Source: Dyella_B sp035277725
GTDB lineage: Bacteria; Pseudomonadota; Gammaproteobacteria; Xanthomonadales; Rhodanobacteraceae
NCBI RefSeq assembly: GCF_035277725.1
Contig: NZ_DATEJY010000124.1
Span: forward strand, 1 to 64,000
Length of the DNA stretch: 64,000 nt
Direction: 5' to 3'
Part shown: piece by piece, positions 16,866 to 24,213 of the stretch
How positions within the stretch are numbered: position 1 is the stretch's first letter
How the letters are laid out: each line of letters begins with the position of its first letter
Made by a program: the position numbers and the translations under genes
Notes under the pieces: model-generated
Seen by the model: the letters and a program-made list of their open reading frames with translations, nothing else
The model's database searches: none
Told to the model about the DNA's origin: nothing

Positions 16866-17412
16866 TCTCTTGCCGCCCAACGCCACGCCGGCCGAGCGCT
16901 CGCTCGAAGCCGCCATGGCGCGCATCGCCGACGTGCCCGTGCCGATCCGCGACCTGTGGAATCCCCAGACATGCCCGCTTGCGCTGCTGCCGTGGCTGGC
17001 CTGGGCACTGTCGCTCGATACCTGGCGCAGCGATTGGCCCGAGCACATCAAGCGCGCCCGCATTGCCAGCGCCTTTGAGATCCAGAAGCACAAGGGCACG
17101 GCCAAAAGCGTGAGCGACGTCGTCGAGAGCTTTGGCGGTGCGGTGGAGATCACCGAGTGGTGGCAGAAGGAGCCGAAGGGCGAACCGCACACCTTCGAGT
17201 TGTCGATGACACTATCGGGCGCCGATGGTGCCGAAGCCACCGCGCAGTACGTCGATGACGTCATCGCGGAAGTCATACGCACGAAACCGGTGCGCTCGCA
17301 CTTCACCTTTACGCAGGGCGTGAACCTCTACGCGGCAACCGGCCTTGCCGTGGTCGCACGCCCCTGTGTCTTCGCGCGCCTGGATCTCACCGCGCCCGCC
17401 GAGGAACCCTGA
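16858..17412 (+). CDS. I: Tail/baseplate protein I
   Basis: 184 residues, normal for P2 gpI. Begins MNSLLPPNATPAERSLEAA (shared NxLLPPNAT signature with prophage 2) and contains LLPWLAWALSLDTW and HKGTAKSVSDVVESFGG. Start at ATG 16858, inside the end of J. Works with J in linking baseplate to fibre. Confidence 0.92.
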   Translation: MNSLLPPNATPAERSLEAAMARIADVPVPIRDLWNPQTCPLALLPWLAWALSLDTWRSDWPEHIKRARIASAFEIQKHKGTAKSVSDVVESFGGAVEITEWWQKEPKGEPHTFELSMTLSGADGAEATAQYVDDVIAEVIRTKPVRSHFTFTQGVNLYAATGLAVVARPCVFARLDLTAPAEEP

Positions 17413-17413
17413 T

Positions 17414-19009
17414 ATGCCGCAAGCCTTGACCCTCACCGTCACGACAGCCGGCCGTGCCGCCCTGGTCAATGCCAAGCACGACGGTACCAATGCCGTGCTG
17501 GTGGCGTCGGTCGGCCTAACAGCCGCGACCTTCACGCCCGATCCGTCGCTCACCAGGCTCCCCGGCGAATCCAAGCGGCTCTCCACCTTGAGTGGAGGCG
17601 CTACAGCTGCCGACACCGTGCACGTCACGATCCGCGACAACAGCGCCGACACGTACACCATTCGCGGCATTGGACTGTACTTGCAGGATGGGACGCTGTT
17701 CGGTGTCTACGGCCAGGCCGGCGTGCTCGCGGAGAAATCCACGCAGGCGACGCTGTTGTTGGCCGTCGACACGCGATTCGCGGACATCAATGCGGCGAGC
17801 CTGGTGTTCGGCGATACCAATTTCCAGCTCAACAAAGCCACCACGGCCGTGGCCGGTGTCGTGCAGTTGGCGAGCGCGAGCGATGCCGTCGCCGGAGCGG
17901 ACAGCGCGCTCGCGATCACGCCGTCCACGCTGAAGGCGGGTCTGGATGATCGGCTTGGTGCGAGTGCGCCGACCAAGTTCGTCAAGGTGCTCCTGGCCGC
18001 GGTGGATGCGATCGCCTTCCGTGCCGGGCTTGGTCTCAAAAGTGGTGCGCTCAAGGACACCGGCGCAAACAACGGGCTGGATGCGGATCTGCTGGACGGC
18101 CAGGAAGGCGCGTTTTATCAGGCATGGAGCAACTTGACCGGTGTGCCATCAGCGTTTCCGTCCACGCCGCATACGCATGCGATGGCCGATATCGTCGGCC
18201 TAGCAGCAGCGTTGGCCACCAAACTGGACATCGTCTCGCGGTATGTCCCTGGCCAAATTATCGTCACCGCCGCCACCGTGCCGCCACCCAATACCCTGGC
18301 GTGCGATGGGTCGGCGCTGTCCCGCACGCAGTATGCAGCGCTGTTCGCTGCCATCGGCACGACGTACGGGGCAGGCGATGGCACCAACACCTTCAATATT
18401 CCGAATCTTCGCGAAGGCACGTCCGTCCGAGTGACGACCAAGGCCGCCAAGGTCGGCACGTACGACGCCGGTACGATCCTGTCGCACACCCACACGGCTT
18501 CTGCAGCGGCCGTTGGCGATCACGCGCACACCGTGAGCTTGGGTAATGCCGGTTCGCATGCACACGCAGCCAGTGCGGATGCGCAGGGCGATCACATCCA
18601 TTACGCCTGGACGGACGGCCAAGGCAATCATGCACACAGCGGCTCGACCGATGCGCAGGGACAACATTCACACGTCACGTTGAATAACATCTTCGGCGAC
18701 GGATCAGGATCGAGCTATGTCGGCGGTGGTGGACCATCGTTCCGTAGCATGCAGCGGCAAACGAATGACGCTGGCAATCATGCGCACAACTTCTCCACCG
18801 ATTGGCAAGGCAATCATGGTCACGCGATCGGCATGAACGGTCCCGGCAACCACTCGCACAACATCTACGTCGCGGCAGTCGGCGATCACAACCACACCGT
18901 CGGTGTCGGCGGTGCGGGTGGTCACACGCACACGCTGACGGTCGCGGCTGCAGGCGGGACTGACAACCTGCCTGCTGGCACTTACCTGCTCCACTGCATT
19001 GCGTATTGA
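17414..19009 (+). CDS. H: Tail fibre protein (gpH-like) with collar domain and His-rich tip
   Basis: 531 residues. N-terminal gpH-type baseplate-attachment domain (MPQALTLTVTTAGRAALVNA, then RGIGLYLQDGTLFGVYGQ). Middle: a phage tail-collar domain (TLACDGSALSRTQYAALFAAIGTTYGAGDGTNTFNIPNLRE, ~residues 295-335, described in pieces). C-terminal ~160 residues consist of Gly/His repeats with HxH motifs, like metal-binding receptor-binding tips. Start ATG 17414 directly after the I stop. Probably determines host adsorption. Very similar to 56446-57915, so the phages may share a receptor. Confidence 0.88.
   Translation: MPQALTLTVTTAGRAALVNAKHDGTNAVLVASVGLTAATFTPDPSLTRLPGESKRLSTLSGGATAADTVHVTIRDNSADTYTIRGIGLYLQDGTLFGVYGQAGVLAEKSTQATLLLAVDTRFADINAASLVFGDTNFQLNKATTAVAGVVQLASASDAVAGADSALAITPSTLKAGLDDRLGASAPTKFVKVLLAAVDAIAFRAGLGLKSGALKDTGANNGLDADLLDGQEGAFYQAWSNLTGVPSAFPSTPHTHAMADIVGLAAALATKLDIVSRYVPGQIIVTAATVPPPNTLACDGSALSRTQYAALFAAIGTTYGAGDGTNTFNIPNLREGTSVRVTTKAAKVGTYDAGTILSHTHTASAAAVGDHAHTVSLGNAGSHAHAASADAQGDHIHYAWTDGQGNHAHSGSTDAQGQHSHVTLNNIFGDGSGSSYVGGGGPSFRSMQRQTNDAGNHAHNFSTDWQGNHGHAIGMNGPGNHSHNIYVAAVGDHNHTVGVGGAGGHTHTLTVAAAGGTDNLPAGTYLLHCIAY
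18490..18950 (+). repeat. Tandem HxH-rich repeats in the fibre tip
   Basis: About ten short repeats of the form G(D/N/S)HxH separated by 8-16 residues (GDHAHT, GSHAHA, GDHIHY, GNHAHS, GQHSHV, GNHAHN, GNHGHA, GNHSHN, GDHNHT, GGHTHT). HxH pairs coordinate metal along trimeric fibre axes in other phages. Equivalent repeats lie at 57400-57850 in prophage 2. Confidence 0.85.
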
Positions 19010-19022
19010 GGAGCGCACATCC

Positions 19023-19595
19023 ATGCATGATACAAATTTTCCGCCGACGAAACGGGCATACACGTTCTGTACCAAAACGCGCGAGTATCTTGGCGAATTG
19101 GAAGCCTATCTCTCGCCGCTGGAAGGCACGTATCCATTGCCGAGCAACGCCACCTTTGTGGAGCCTGGCTCCAATCCGGGGCCGCTGAAAGCGCGTCGTC
19201 TCGCACAGGATGGCAGCACATGGGAGGCGGTGGATGATTTTCGTTACATCATGCTGTGGGATACCAAAACAGCGCTTCCTGTGCCAAATACACTTGCGCT
19301 TGGAAATATGTTGCCACCGGGCATTACATGCATAACTCCCCCGACGTATAGCTCCCAAGATTGCAAATGTGCTGCGTGGGATGAGGGTCAGGGGGCATGG
19401 GTCGCCGCGCCCGATTACAGTCGTTATCCATTGTGGGTAAAAGCTACCGCAGAACGAGCGCCATCATTGCCCGCCGGAGTTGAATTACCTGACACATTGA
19501 CGACGCTACCGCCACCGACCAGCGACCATGCGGACGCCGTCTGGAATGAAGCGACCAGCACGTGGATGTTGGTTTCGTACGATGCTCCGCCTTAG
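19023..19595 (+). CDS. Tail fibre partner/assembly-like protein
   Basis: 190 residues. Two similar halves with CTKTREYLGELEAYLSPLEG-type and AWDEGQGAWVAAPDYSRYPLWVKAT-type segments, resembling short phage fibre-assembly or 'tail fibre' accessory proteins located after H. Start ATG 19023, 13 bp after the H stop. The homologue in prophage 2 is longer (57929-58627, 232 residues), carrying an extra C-terminal block. Likely gpG-like chaperone of the fibre; inferred from position. Confidence 0.65.
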   Translation: MHDTNFPPTKRAYTFCTKTREYLGELEAYLSPLEGTYPLPSNATFVEPGSNPGPLKARRLAQDGSTWEAVDDFRYIMLWDTKTALPVPNTLALGNMLPPGITCITPPTYSSQDCKCAAWDEGQGAWVAAPDYSRYPLWVKATAERAPSLPAGVELPDTLTTLPPPTSDHADAVWNEATSTWMLVSYDAPP

Positions 19596-19669
19596 TGATT
19601 CAATTGCACGTCAAATCGCCCGGTATCGACTATATTCTAGGGATCTAGCCACAGGGAGGGGTCACCGCA

Positions 19670-20905
19670 ATGGCAAGAAGGGTTCACAAAACGCATATCG
19701 TCTTGGATACAAACGCGATATTTGCTGGCAAGGGTCAGGAATCCAGCGGCACAACTGACAACTTTCTTCCATCCAAAGTCATTGCCGTTATCAACGATCC
19801 GAAGCATAAAAAGCTCAATCTAAGCTGGGCAATACCGCGTATGGTCCGAAACGAGCGTGAGCATCACATGCGGGAAGCTGCAAAGAGTGCGGTTTCCCAC
19901 GCTTCAAAAATGCCGAGATTGTTTAACAAAGCTCTTTGGGACATCTCCCAAGTACATAAACGCATCAGCGATCTTGCGGAAGAAGACTTGAATAGCCACG
20001 GCGTATCAGTCGTCGAATGTGATATGTCACGCGTGAACTGGGACGCACTTACGTATGCAGCTGGATTTCGCCAACTACCTTTCAGCCCTGACAATTCAAA
20101 GGAAAAAGGGTTTAAGGATGCCGTGGTTGCAGAAACGTTCTTTCAGTTTTGTTCGGATGTGATAGACAAAACGACTGATACGGCGATCGTTGTTACCAAC
20201 GATGAATTGCTTAGGGAACACATTCTTGCGCGCACACAAGGCAAGCGCGTCAAGGTAGTGGAGAATATTGATGCATTGAGCAACGAGCTCAATGTGCTTG
20301 CTTCTGACATACCACCCAGCTTGGCCCAACAGCTTCCGTCTGTGGCCGTATCCTTATTGAAAGACGACGCAACCTTTTGGGCATCCGTTTACCAAGAAAT
20401 TGAAGCCAAGCATGCTGCATCGATAAATAGCTATCCTAACGCTAACAACGTAAGAGTATTCAAGCGCACATTTCAGCCACCCGTGTTTCTCCGAAAGGAA
20501 ATGACAAGAGTTTCCTTCCAGTGTCGTCTTGATATCGAATTGGTAGGTAGCTTTTGGGTGCCAGCCCCGCCTTCTCAGGAGGCATTGGCGGCTTTCAATT
20601 TGGCCGGAAGTTATAGCGGATCTGGGGTCTACGGCTCGCAACCACTAGGACCTGAGGATTTGCGTTCCTTCAATCTCGGTTTTCCGGGCACTGCTCCTCC
20701 CGTTGGATCTACTTGGCCAACTATCCCCCAACCGCCCCGACCAGGTGGCCCGGTCGGGCGTTGGGACGATTTCCTTTTGCCGCCTGTCTCCTTCGAGGTC
20801 ACTTGGAGTGCAGACTATGTTCAAACTGAGGATTTGGCAGGAAACGTAACCCCTCGCATCACCAACCCGCATTTCGACGAACTCGAGCTTATTCATACGC
20901 CATAG
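19670..20905 (+). CDS. PIN-like domain accessory protein
   Basis: 411 residues, AT-richer than the tail genes on both sides. The N-terminal ~200 residues fit a PIN-like RNase fold: D13 (IVLDTNAIF), E62, D150 (GFKDAVVAE) and TND at 176-178, the four-acid pattern. The C-terminal half is Gly/Pro-rich and unassigned. A strong ribosome site (AGGGAGGGG) precedes the ATG, and an A/T-rich TATATTCT at 19631 may be a promoter -10. It ends before a hairpin with a T run. Its position, after the fibre genes and before FI, corresponds to the P2 Z/fun locus, where phage-exclusion genes occur. Anti-phage function is inferred only. Confidence 0.7.
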   Translation: MARRVHKTHIVLDTNAIFAGKGQESSGTTDNFLPSKVIAVINDPKHKKLNLSWAIPRMVRNEREHHMREAAKSAVSHASKMPRLFNKALWDISQVHKRISDLAEEDLNSHGVSVVECDMSRVNWDALTYAAGFRQLPFSPDNSKEKGFKDAVVAETFFQFCSDVIDKTTDTAIVVTNDELLREHILARTQGKRVKVVENIDALSNELNVLASDIPPSLAQQLPSVAVSLLKDDATFWASVYQEIEAKHAASINSYPNANNVRVFKRTFQPPVFLRKEMTRVSFQCRLDIELVGSFWVPAPPSQEALAAFNLAGSYSGSGVYGSQPLGPEDLRSFNLGFPGTAPPVGSTWPTIPQPPRPGGPVGRWDDFLLPPVSFEVTWSADYVQTEDLAGNVTPRITNPHFDELELIHTP

Positions 20906-20917
20906 AGTTGCGAAAAG

Positions 20918-20950
20918 AGCTGTACCAATACTTTGGTACAGCTTTTTTTT
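20918..20950 (+). terminator. Hairpin with T tract that also contains a late-operator dyad
   Basis: AGCTGTACCAA (20918-20928) pairs perfectly with TTGGTACAGCT (20933-20943), followed by eight T's, a good rho-independent terminator for the PIN-like gene. The same bases contain TGTACC-N8-GGTACA (20921-20940), identical in arms to the dyad before J, 48 bp ahead of the V start. The site may thus end the accessory transcript and serve as late-activator operator for V-W. Confidence 0.75.
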
Positions 20951-20987
20951 CTCGCTCACAAGGACCCCACGTCGGCAGCATGCCGGC

Positions 20988-21518
20988 ATGGACGCTCTTG
21001 TCGAACTCTCCCGCCTGCTGCAAAACCTGCTGCGCTACGGCGTGATCGCCTCCGTCGATCACGCGGCACGTCGCTGCACGGTTCAAAGCGGCGAACTGGT
21101 CACCAAACCCCTGCGCTGGCTAACCTATCGCGCGAGTGATGCGCGTACCTGGTGGGCACCTAGCGTCGGCGAGCAGGTCATTCTGCTTTGCCCGGGTGGT
21201 GACACCGCACGCGGCACGGTGCTGCCAGCGTTGTACGCGGACGACGCGCCCGCGCCGATCGAGGGTGATACCACGCACATCACGCAATATCCCGACGGTG
21301 CACTGATCAGCTACGCCCCAGAACAGCACGAACTCCGCGTGGCGTTGCCTTCGGGCGGCAAAATCATTCTTGACGCACCGGCCGGGATCAACATCGCCGG
21401 CAATACGCGCATTGCCGGTGCATTGCACGTCACCGACAGCATCACCGTGGATGCTGGCATCAAAGCGGCGGACGACGTGATCGCCGGCACCATCAGCCTG
21501 CAGCATCACAAGACCTAA
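20988..21518 (+). CDS. V: Baseplate spike protein V, C-terminus probably truncated by an ochre codon
   Basis: 176 residues. P2 gpV is the membrane-piercing spike. Family features: MDALVELSRLLQNLLRYGVIA, RWLTYRASDARTWWAPSVGEQVILLCPGGD, GGKIILDAPAGINIAGN. It ends SLQHHKT at TAA (21516-21518), but the frame continues GVQPGTYLSGEPT to a second stop at 21558-21560, immediately before W. Prophage 2 ends SLTNHPHGLVKSGTDTSGKPLP, so the ochre falls at the Gly after the HxH site. The apical tail would be lost. It is displaced: V normally precedes J. Confidence 0.85.
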   Translation: MDALVELSRLLQNLLRYGVIASVDHAARRCTVQSGELVTKPLRWLTYRASDARTWWAPSVGEQVILLCPGGDTARGTVLPALYADDAPAPIEGDTTHITQYPDGALISYAPEQHELRVALPSGGKIILDAPAGINIAGNTRIAGALHVTDSITVDAGIKAADDVIAGTISLQHHKT

Positions 21519-21562
21519 GGCGTGCAGCCCGGTACCTACCTTTCCGGCGAGCCGACGTAACC

Positions 21563-21922
21563 ATGCGCGGTATCGATGCCACCACCGGCAAAGCCATCGA
21601 CGGGCTGGCCCATCTGCAGCAGTCCATCAGCGACATCCTGCAAACGCCCTATGGCACGCGCGTGATGCGCCGTGAGTACGGCTCGCTGCTGCCGTACCTG
21701 ATCGACCATCCCTTTCATCCCGCGACACGACTGCGCCTGTACGCCGCGACCGCCACCGCGCTCATGCGCTGGGAACCGCGCCTGCAGTTGTCACGCGTGT
21801 CGATAGAGCTCGGCGGCACGCCCGGCCCGGTCGTGCTGATCCTGGATGGCATGCGCACCGACACGCCGGTCGCCACGCCCGTTTCCCTCACCGTCCCCCT
21901 GTCACTCAGCGCCGCGTCGTAG
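21563..21922 (+). CDS. W: Baseplate protein W (gp25-like)
   Basis: 119 residues, standard for P2 gpW/T4 gp25-like baseplate wedge proteins. Shows GKAIDGLAHLQQSISDILQTPYGTRVMRREYGS and LYAATATALMRWEPRLQL. Starts 2 bp after the stop that would close a full-length V. Followed after 25 bp by FI, which is abnormal because J-I-H normally intervene. Confidence 0.92.
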   Translation: MRGIDATTGKAIDGLAHLQQSISDILQTPYGTRVMRREYGSLLPYLIDHPFHPATRLRLYAATATALMRWEPRLQLSRVSIELGGTPGPVVLILDGMRTDTPVATPVSLTVPLSLSAAS

Positions 21923-21947
21923 CGGCGCCCTTCACGAGGAATCCTTC

Positions 21948-23126
21948 ATGGCCCAGGCTTATCACCACGGTGTGCGCGTTATCGAAGTAACCGATGGCGC
22001 GCGAACCATTACTACCGTGTCCACCGCCGTCATCGGCTTGGTGGCGATCAGCGAGGACGCCGATCCCGCGACCTTTCCCCTCGATACGCCGACACTGGTC
22101 ACCGATCTCAAGATGGCGATCGGCAAGGCGGGCAGTCCCGGTAAGGGCACGCTGGTTGCCGCGCTCAACGCCATCGATGCGCAAACCAAGCCGGTGCTGG
22201 TGGTGGTGCGCGTGGCGCAGGGCAAAGATGCCGCGGAGACCACCAGTAATGTCATTGGCACGACGGCCGCCAACGGCCGGCTGACCGGCGCGCAGGCCCT
22301 GTTGGCGGCGCAAGCGCGCCTGGGTGTGAAGCCACGCATCCTGGGGGCGCCAGGCCTCGATACCCAGCCTGTTGGCGTGGCCCTGGCGACGATCGCCAAG
22401 AAGCTGCGCGCGATGACGTACCTCAACGTGCCCGATGCCACGAAGGTGGAAGAGGTCATCGCCTACCGCGCCAACTTCAGCCAGCGCGAAGTCATGCTGG
22501 TGTGGCCCAACTTCATGGCGTGGGACACAGCCAGCAACGCGACGGTGGAAGTGCCCTCCGCGGCCTATGCGCTGGGTCTGCGTGCCGCCATCGATGAGAG
22601 CCAGGGCTGGCAGAAAACCCTCTCCAACGTGGCGGTGAACGGCGTCACCGGCATCAGCATCGACGTAAGCTGGGATCTGCAAGATCCGGCGACCGATGCC
22701 GGTCTCCTCAACCAGGCCGGCATTACCACGCTCATCAATGCGCAGGGTTTTCGCTTCTGGGGTAACCGCACGTGTTCGGACGACCCCAAGTTCGTGTTCG
22801 AGAGCGCGACGCGTACCGCGCAGGTGCTGGCCGACACCATTGCAGACGGCCATATGTGGGCCGTCGACAAGTCGATGTATCCCAGCCTGGTGAAAGACAT
22901 CCTCGAAGGCATCAACGCCAAGTTCCGAGAGATGAAGACCGGCGGTTACGTGATCGGCGCGAGTGCCTGGTACGACGAATCCGCCAATGCCGTGGCCTCG
23001 CTGGCCGGCGGCGATCTCTTCATCGACTACGACTACACGCCGGTTCCGCCGCTGGAAGACCTGCAGCTTCGCCAGCGCATCACGGATCGCTATCTCGTCG
23101 ATTTCGCCGCATCGATCAACGCCTGA
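21948..23126 (+). CDS. FI: Tail sheath protein (P2 gpFI-like)
   Basis: 392 residues, usual size. Contractile sheath subunit. Begins MAQAYHHGVRVIEVTDGART, a family signature, contains LGAPGLDTQPV, GVTGISIDVSWDLQD, NQAGITTLINAQGFRFWGNRTCS and ends with LVDFAASINA. Start ATG 21948 by homology with 58655-59836. Confidence 0.95.
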   Translation: MAQAYHHGVRVIEVTDGARTITTVSTAVIGLVAISEDADPATFPLDTPTLVTDLKMAIGKAGSPGKGTLVAALNAIDAQTKPVLVVVRVAQGKDAAETTSNVIGTTAANGRLTGAQALLAAQARLGVKPRILGAPGLDTQPVGVALATIAKKLRAMTYLNVPDATKVEEVIAYRANFSQREVMLVWPNFMAWDTASNATVEVPSAAYALGLRAAIDESQGWQKTLSNVAVNGVTGISIDVSWDLQDPATDAGLLNQAGITTLINAQGFRFWGNRTCSDDPKFVFESATRTAQVLADTIADGHMWAVDKSMYPSLVKDILEGINAKFREMKTGGYVIGASAWYDESANAVASLAGGDLFIDYDYTPVPPLEDLQLRQRITDRYLVDFAASINA

Positions 23127-23182
23127 CCGACAGCAGCTGGCATGCCAGCCGCTCGCTCTCTGCCCTTTGAAGGAATGCCCCT

Positions 23183-23692
23183 ATGGCCCTGCCGCGCAAG
23201 CTCAAGAATTTCAACCTGTTCAACAACGGCAACAGCTATCTCGGCCAGATTGCCGAAATCACCTTGCCCAAGCTCAGCCGCAAGATGGAAGAGTGGCGCG
23301 GCGGTGGCATGGACACCGGCGTCGAAGCCGATCTCGGCGGTGAGCCGATCACCCTGGAATGGACGGCCGGCGGCATCATGCTGGATGCGCTCAAGCAGTT
23401 CGGCGTTACCAGCGCCGTCGGCTGCCTGCTGCGCTTTGCCGGTGCGTATCAGCGCGACGACACCGGGGCGACCGATGCGGTGGAGGTCGTGGTGCGCGGG
23501 CGTCACAAGGAAATCGACTTCGGTACCGCAAAGCCGGCTGACAACACCCAGCACAAGTTCACGACGAGCTGCGCCTATTACAAGCTCACCGTCAACGGTG
23601 AGGTGCTGATCGAGATCGATCCGCTGAACTTCATCTTCAACGTCGGCGGTATCGATCGTCTCGCCGACCAGCGCCGCGCGCTCGGCGTTTAA
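23183..23692 (+). CDS. FII: Major tail tube protein (P2 gpFII-like)
   Basis: 169 residues. Forms the inner tube inside the sheath. MALPRKLKNFNLFNNGNSYLGQIAEITLPKLSRKMEE and the later TAGGIMLDALKQFG are typical. Separated from FI by 56 bp with a GAAGGAATG ribosome site region. Homologous to 59902-60414. Confidence 0.95.
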   Translation: MALPRKLKNFNLFNNGNSYLGQIAEITLPKLSRKMEEWRGGGMDTGVEADLGGEPITLEWTAGGIMLDALKQFGVTSAVGCLLRFAGAYQRDDTGATDAVEVVVRGRHKEIDFGTAKPADNTQHKFTTSCAYYKLTVNGEVLIEIDPLNFIFNVGGIDRLADQRRALGV

Positions 23693-23764
23693 CCCGCCTT
23701 TTTCTTCTTTCGCTGCCCGCCGCTATCGGCGAGCCGTCCCTTTCTTCTTTGTTTTGGAGCCACC

Positions 23765-24088
23765 ATGACGCAACCCCACGATATCCCGACCTCTGCATCA
23801 ACCGGCATGGTCACCGTCACGCTGGATGCCCCCATCGTGCGCGGCAACCAGACCATCGCCTCCGTGGATCTGCGTCGTCCCAAGTCCGGCGAGCTGCGCG
23901 GCGTCAACCTGTCCGACCTGGCGCAGTTGGACGTGTCCGCGCTGATCAAGGTGCTCCCGCGTGTGTCCCTGCCCACCTTGACCGGCAGTGACGTGGAAAA
24001 CCTCGACCCCAGCGACCTCATGAAGCTCGGCGCGGAGATCGTCGGTTTTTTGCTGCCGTCGCAGAAAGCGGCGTTCCTGTCTGCGTAG
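23765..24088 (+). CDS. E: Tail assembly chaperone E
   Basis: 107 residues, P2 gpE family. Sequence pattern VTLDAPIVRGNQTIASVDLRRPKSGELRGVNLSDL is typical. Near its 3' end a T-TTT-TTG heptamer lies in the right frame for a -1 slip into E'. The short and extended products coat the tape measure during tail assembly in related phages. Confidence 0.92.
   Translation: MTQPHDIPTSASTGMVTVTLDAPIVRGNQTIASVDLRRPKSGELRGVNLSDLAQLDVSALIKVLPRVSLPTLTGSDVENLDPSDLMKLGAEIVGFLLPSQKAAFLSA
24046..24052 (+). promoter_or_regulatory. -1 ribosomal frameshift site in E (TTTTTTG)
   Basis: The E frame reads GGT TTT TTG, so the heptamer is T-TTT-TTG. After a -1 slip the reading continues without stop through GVPVCVEDVMADIAVVF to 24210, joining E to E'. 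The same heptamer, in the same frame and position, is in prophage 2 (60735-60741). P2 uses this mechanism to make E+E'. Confidence 0.85.
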
Positions 24089-24096
24089 AGGACGTG

Positions 24097-24210
24097 ATGG
24101 CGGACATCGCGGTCGTGTTCCACTGGTCTCCCGTCGCGATGGCCGATTTCGAATTGGACGAACTGATGGCCTGGCGCGAACGCGCCCGGCTGCGTAGCGG
24201 TACGGAGTGA
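24097..24210 (+). CDS. E': E' segment (GpE family), read by frameshift from E
   Basis: 37 codons: MADIAVVFHWSPVAMADFELD onward. It is in the -1 frame relative to E and open back to the slippery site, so the main product is probably the E-E' fusion and not a separate protein. Ends 3 bp before the GTG start of T. Confidence 0.8.
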   Translation: MADIAVVFHWSPVAMADFELDELMAWRERARLRSGTE

Positions 24211-24213
24211 TGT

